A DNA stretch of 7,715 nt from Candidatus Saccharimonadota bacterium (GTDB lineage Bacteria; Patescibacteriota; Saccharimonadia; UBA4664). How positions within the stretch are numbered: position 1 is the stretch's first letter; every line of letters starts with the position of its first letter. The stretch spans positions 1 through 7,715 of the forward strand of contig JARIHM010000174.1 in assembly GCA_029288275.1 (NCBI GenBank). Reading direction: 5' to 3'. Positions 5,010-7,715 of the stretch are shown here, in pieces. The notes below the pieces were generated by a model. The model was not told where the DNA came from, did no database searches, and saw only the letters and a list, made by a program, of their open reading frames with translations. The position numbers were made by a program, and so were the translations under genes.

Positions 5010-5921
5010 CTATTGCCGGATTGATCTATCTACAATCCCGCGCATAATATCCTCAGTTGTACCCTGGACCAGCTCGTCATCTCGTAACTCATCCTCGGTC
5101 TTGGGCACTTCCTCGTTATCTACCAACTTAGTTTTAATGCGAGGTTGCACCAGGATATGGCTTCGATCAGATGCTACTGCTATCTCCCAGTCGGAGCCAA
5201 GACGATCTCGGAGATCTTGGGCTAGTTCAGTATAGAGGTCGATGTAGGGCACCTCATGTATCTGGCCGTCCTGCTGCTGGCCGATAACTACTTGGTAGCC
5301 TTCTAGCCCGGGATTCCATTTGGTAATGATAAGGTGCTCGTTTTGCTCAGCTCCAAGAATATCCAAAGCCTCGGCAGGCTCACTTGGCGTAGCGGACTCA
5401 GTATCAGTTTGCCGGAGATTAAAGGTAGCTAAATAATCATCAAGTGATTCAGCCACAGCGATCTCGGCACTGGGCTGGTCCTCGGCAGAGACGCGGGTTG
5501 ATTCGATAACCGTAACACCACTGTGTGTGTTGTGGACAGTAAGTACCTCCCTAGCTGCCTGATCATCTTCTTGGCTCATAACAGAATAATGCTCGCTTGA
5601 TCCGTCCTCGCCACCTAAACCCTGCACGAGCTCGGCTATTACCGCATCATTCTGAGGCGAAGCCTCGGCCGAGATGTCGCCCTGATCGCTTTGTAAGATG
5701 ATCTCTGGCTTCAGACCGGAGCTTAGTTTCTCACCCAATACGCGTTGCTCAATCGCCTTGAGCTCGGCAGAAAGCATCGGATCAAGCTGGGTTTGCTCTG
5801 CGAGAACCTGGCGTTCGATAGTTTTTAACTCATCGACAAACGCTGGGTCAAAGAGCGCCTCGGCATTAGAGGTATCTTCTGCGCTCGGACCTAACTCTGG
5901 GCTAAAAGTGTCCGTTGACAT
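5010..5921 (-). CDS. Acidic 303-residue protein with a 22-residue tandem repeat
   Basis: No known family recognised. The ATG at 5921 (MSTDTFS) is preferred; a TTG at 5942 would add seven residues but overlaps the likely -10 box. Residues 24-45 and 46-67 are a tandem repeat of pattern F/L-DP-x4-ELK-x-IE-x2-VL-x-E, probably helical. Residues 70-190 are an acidic, low-complexity region rich in Ser, Glu, Asp and Ala. From about 200 to 265 there is a more ordered part (HLIITKWNPGLEGYQVVIG, then DLYTELAQDLRDRLGSDWEIAVA) that alternates strands and a helix and may be the functional domain. The tail is charged. There is no signal or membrane segment. It is divergent from the zinc-finger-like gene and converges on the preceding acidic gene. 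Confidence 0.82.
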   Translation of the reverse strand: MSTDTFSPELGPSAEDTSNAEALFDPAFVDELKTIERQVLAEQTQLDPMLSAELKAIEQRVLGEKLSSGLKPEIILQSDQGDISAEASPQNDAVIAELVQGLGGEDGSSEHYSVMSQEDDQAAREVLTVHNTHSGVTVIESTRVSAEDQPSAEIAVAESLDDYLATFNLRQTDTESATPSEPAEALDILGAEQNEHLIITKWNPGLEGYQVVIGQQQDGQIHEVPYIDLYTELAQDLRDRLGSDWEIAVASDRSHILVQPRIKTKLVDNEEVPKTEDELRDDELVQGTTEDIMRGIVDRSIRQ

Positions 5922-5927
5922 ACCTTT

Positions 5928-5933
5928 ACTATA
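5928..5933 (-). promoter_or_regulatory. TATAGT -10-like box directly before the minus-strand ATG
   Basis: On the minus strand, TATAGT lies six bases before the ATG at 5921. Transcription normally starts six to seven bases past a -10, so the transcript could begin at the start codon itself. There is no good -35 hexamer (ACAATA at 17 bases). Confidence 0.35.
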
Positions 5934-5944
5934 GCAGATCAACC

Positions 5945-5972
5945 TTGTCTTATTGTGGATATCTGGTAGAGT
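5945..5972 (+). promoter_or_regulatory. Possible promoter of the zinc-finger-like gene
   Basis: TTGTCT (5945-5950) and TAGAGT (5967-5972) are separated by 16 bases, each matching four of six consensus positions. The predicted start near 5980 leaves a leader of about 36 bases carrying the AAGGGA ribosome-binding site. Confidence 0.45.
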
Positions 5973-6015
5973 AATCGGGGCCTTTTAGGTAAGTACTCTT
6001 AACGAAGGGATTACC

Positions 6016-6264
6016 ATGGCTTCTTATGTAGACACTGTGGTTGATAGTCGTGAGGTGACCATTGTAATTCGTCAGGAAGCCGGATTCTCAGTGCGGTATG
6101 CGGCGCAGGTATCTTGTCCGATCGATGGTTGCAGAAGTTTCTATAACTCTTCTAACCGCAACACCGAGGAGAGCGCTGCGACTCGCGTCAAGAATTCCTT
6201 GCGCAAGCATCTCCGGAAGAAGCATCCTCTGCCGAAGGTCGGAGGCGAGAAGAGGAAGAAGTAG
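6016..6264 (+). CDS. Small basic protein with Cys2His2 zinc-finger-like motif
   Basis: An 82-residue protein. Residues 1-32 look like two beta strands (VTIVIRQEAGFSVRYAAQV). Then comes Cys34-x4-Cys39 (CPIDGC), a 25-residue spacer, and His65-x4-His70 (HLRKKH), the ligand pattern of a C2H2 zinc finger with a long central loop. The helix before the histidines and the C-terminal tail are strongly basic (VKNSLRKHLRKKH, then EKRKK), which suits nucleic-acid binding. The ATG at 6016 follows AAGGGA at good spacing, and a strong terminator follows the TAG. It is a single-gene unit between the acidic protein gene and the AAA+ gene. Zinc binding and DNA or RNA binding are inferred from the motif only; I recognise no named family. 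Confidence 0.85.
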   Translation: MASYVDTVVDSREVTIVIRQEAGFSVRYAAQVSCPIDGCRSFYNSSNRNTEESAATRVKNSLRKHLRKKHPLPKVGGEKRKK

Positions 6265-6273
6265 CTTCACATC

Positions 6274-6305
6274 GCTCGTGGCGCTTTTGCGCCACGAGCC
6301 TTTTT
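6274..6305 (+). terminator. Intrinsic terminator of the zinc-finger-like gene
   Basis: A perfect 11-bp stem (GCTCGTGGCGC with GCGCCACGAGC), loop TTTT, then C and five Ts, with further T-rich sequence to 6310. The stem differs from the terminator at 4028-4062 by a paired change (T-A here, C-G there). Confidence 0.95.
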
Positions 6306-6338
6306 CTTTTGTCCAAGGTGCAGGCAGTACGGCTGCAT

Positions 6339-6356
6339 AAGCATTATGATATGCTT
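6339..6356. promoter_or_regulatory. Operator-like inverted repeat upstream of the AAA+ gene
   Basis: AAGCAT and ATGCTT form a perfect 6-bp dyad around TATGAT, ending four bases before a perfect TATAAT -10 box. The placement, covering the region between -35 and -10, is what a repressor site would have; an alternative -10 lies in its centre. No regulator can be named. Confidence 0.4.
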
Positions 6357-6360
6357 TGGG

Positions 6361-6366
6361 TATAAT
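6361..6366 (+). promoter_or_regulatory. TATAAT -10 box of the AAA+ ATPase gene
   Basis: A perfect TATAAT preceded by GGG, 11 bases before the GTG start at 6378. The -35 (TAAGCA at 17 bases) is weak. The predicted transcript would start only about five bases before the GTG. Confidence 0.5.
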
Positions 6367-6377
6367 TTTAGGTAACA

Positions 6378-7715
6378 GTGGCAGAGACAAATTTCCCTCA
6401 TCCCGAAGCAGATGGTATGTCTGGATCGGAGAGGCCCAATGAATACGCTCAGCTAGGGCAGGAGCAGCCAACTGACCTGGACCAAAAAATGGCGCCGGTG
6501 ATGGAGACTGAGCGTACCATGATCTACCTAGGTGTTGAGCTGGAGAAAGGTACGGGTCAAGAACAGTTCGTACCCCGTCATAATGAGCGTTACATTAACG
6601 ATCCCTTTGCACTTGAGGTTCAGCAGCGGTTAGCTACTGCCTTCCGTATGCATCAGCCCATTTTGCTTGAAGGTGGGACTTCTCTCGGTAAGACTACTAC
6701 TGCGCAAAAGATGTGTGCAGAGCTGGGCTGGTCGTGGCATTACTCAAATAACACCGGCAGTTCCGAAGTTGAGACTATGATGGGTAGTTATATTCCCAAC
6801 CCTAATCGCCGGACGAGCGATGATCCCGAGTTTGTCTTTGCAGATGGGCCCGTCACTGCCGCCTTGGAAGAGGCGGCACAAGGGCACAAGGTCATGCTCG
6901 TAATTGATGAGCTCAACTCAACGGCTCCGAATGTGCTGATCCGTTTGCATGAAGTCATTGACGCCTATGAGAAGAGCGGCGTCCTTACGATCTCCGAAGA
7001 TGCTGGCAAAAAGGTGCCCGTGATACGCGAGAACCTTAGTGTTGTGGGCCTAACAAACCCGCCAAGTCGTTCGGGGTCACAGTATTTGGGCCGCGAGGCG
7101 CTTGACCCTGCCCAGATCCGGCGCTGGGTGTACGCGAAACTACCAGACGAACTCCCGCCAGACAGCATGAGATACGCTACCAAAGCACTCTTTGGCCTGG
7201 AGTTACCTACGGCCGAGGTTCCACCGGAGCAGTATCGGCTGAACAACCCCGAGCGTATTCCGCGTTCAGAGCTGCCGAACATTCCTGGGATTGAGGAGAT
7301 TCTGCCTCTCTATCAGGAGTTCCACGCTAGCGCCAAGGGATTATTGCGTAGCCGGGTAATTGCCGGGGATCAGCCGCAACGCTTCACCTATGATGATCGC
7401 GAGGAACCGCGCCGAGTCATGGAGTTCGTACAAGAGTTCTATCGTGGCGACCTCAATGACACCTTTCAGGATGCGTTGCGCTACTATTACGTGGGCAAGG
7501 TCTTAAAATCAGAAGATCGGGAGGCGCTCGAGAACATCATTAGCACAGTGCGGTATACCCCCAAGGTTGAAACGCGCCGCCAAGGGTTGGAGGGTCAGAC
7601 CAGCTCCCCCGAGCCCTGGGCTCCATCCACGGAGCAGGAGGCCAGCGAGCTTAGGAGCCTAATGGCATCCTACCAGAGTAACACTATTACCGCGGAGGTC
7701 TTAGCAGAGAGCTTG
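6378..7715 (+). CDS. MoxR/CobS-like AAA+ ATPase, cut at right edge
   Basis: The first 446 codons of an AAA+ ATPase of the MoxR/AAA_5 type; such proteins act as ATP-driven chaperones, usually with a von Willebrand factor A partner, to mature or insert metals into client proteins. Motifs: Walker A GGTSLGKT at residues 99-106, a substrate-loop region (TGSSEVETMMGSYIP), Walker B VMLVIDE with Asp177-Glu178, sensor 1 at LTNPP with Asn227, and candidate arginine fingers Arg248/Arg249 in the IRRW segment. A helical C-terminal part includes ALRYYYVGKVLKSEDR. Residues 1-47 are an acidic low-complexity extension. The GTG at 6378 follows AGG at fair spacing; ATG 6417 or ATG 6519 (the core alone) are alternatives. 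The frame is open to the last base. The exact subfamily and clients are uncertain. Confidence 0.9.
   Translation, partial: MAETNFPHPEADGMSGSERPNEYAQLGQEQPTDLDQKMAPVMETERTMIYLGVELEKGTGQEQFVPRHNERYINDPFALEVQQRLATAFRMHQPILLEGGTSLGKTTTAQKMCAELGWSWHYSNNTGSSEVETMMGSYIPNPNRRTSDDPEFVFADGPVTAALEEAAQGHKVMLVIDELNSTAPNVLIRLHEVIDAYEKSGVLTISEDAGKKVPVIRENLSVVGLTNPPSRSGSQYLGREALDPAQIRRWVYAKLPDELPPDSMRYATKALFGLELPTAEVPPEQYRLNNPERIPRSELPNIPGIEEILPLYQEFHASAKGLLRSRVIAGDQPQRFTYDDREEPRRVMEFVQEFYRGDLNDTFQDALRYYYVGKVLKSEDREALENIISTVRYTPKVETRRQGLEGQTSSPEPWAPSTEQEASELRSLMASYQSNTITAEVLAESL

Noticed and set aside
6088..6471. 127-codon minus-strand frame
   Set aside because: It crosses the perfect terminator at 6274-6305 and lies antisense to the zinc-finger-like and AAA+ genes, both with coherent motifs.

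Overview
The window looks like bacterial chromosome from a compact genome. Genes are short and single or paired, three tRNA genes have a genomically encoded CCA, and strong intrinsic terminators stand at gene ends. The standard code fits, since TGA ends the gene at 3204-4001 and the minus gene at 2604-2993. Most proteins are lineage-specific: acidic, low in complexity and without a recognisable family. Together these features are compatible with a candidate-phyla-radiation bacterium such as Saccharibacteria. That is only an inference, because no rRNA or universal marker protein is present.

Layout. 1-371 (minus) is the N-terminal 123 codons of a DEAH-box helicase cut by the window edge, very rich in GC3. 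372-706 holds no convincing gene, but has a 16-bp inverted repeat and the terminator of a minus-strand tRNA-Asp (707-783). 1037-1921 (plus) is a two-gene unit: a Pro/Ala-rich protein with a C-terminal membrane anchor, then an exported or anchored protein with a Thr/Pro stalk and a bacterial SH3 domain. 2076-2249 encodes a 57-residue protein with a good ribosome-binding site and its own terminator. Plus-strand tRNA-Thr(CGU) and tRNA-Gly(CCC) follow. 2604-2993 (minus) is a small unknown protein with a near-consensus promoter and a long hairpin terminator. It diverges from 3204-4001 (plus), an endonuclease/exonuclease/phosphatase-fold protein.

4097-5008 (plus) and 5010-5921 (minus) are converging genes separated by one base. 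Both encode acidic proteins of 303 residues and each contains an internal repeat, of different kinds. 6016-6264 (plus) encodes a basic 82-residue protein with a Cys2His2 zinc-finger-like metal site. 6378 to the right edge (plus) is a MoxR/CobS-like AAA+ ATPase with an unusual acidic N-terminal extension, cut at the edge.

Functionally, the 1037-1921 pair suggests a cell-envelope module. The AAA+ ATPase would be expected to act with a von Willebrand factor A partner, perhaps encoded beyond the right edge. I see no CRISPR array, transposase, prophage or defined defence system. The best candidates for new biology are the converging acidic pair, the zinc-finger-like protein beside the AAA+ gene, and the 57-residue protein.
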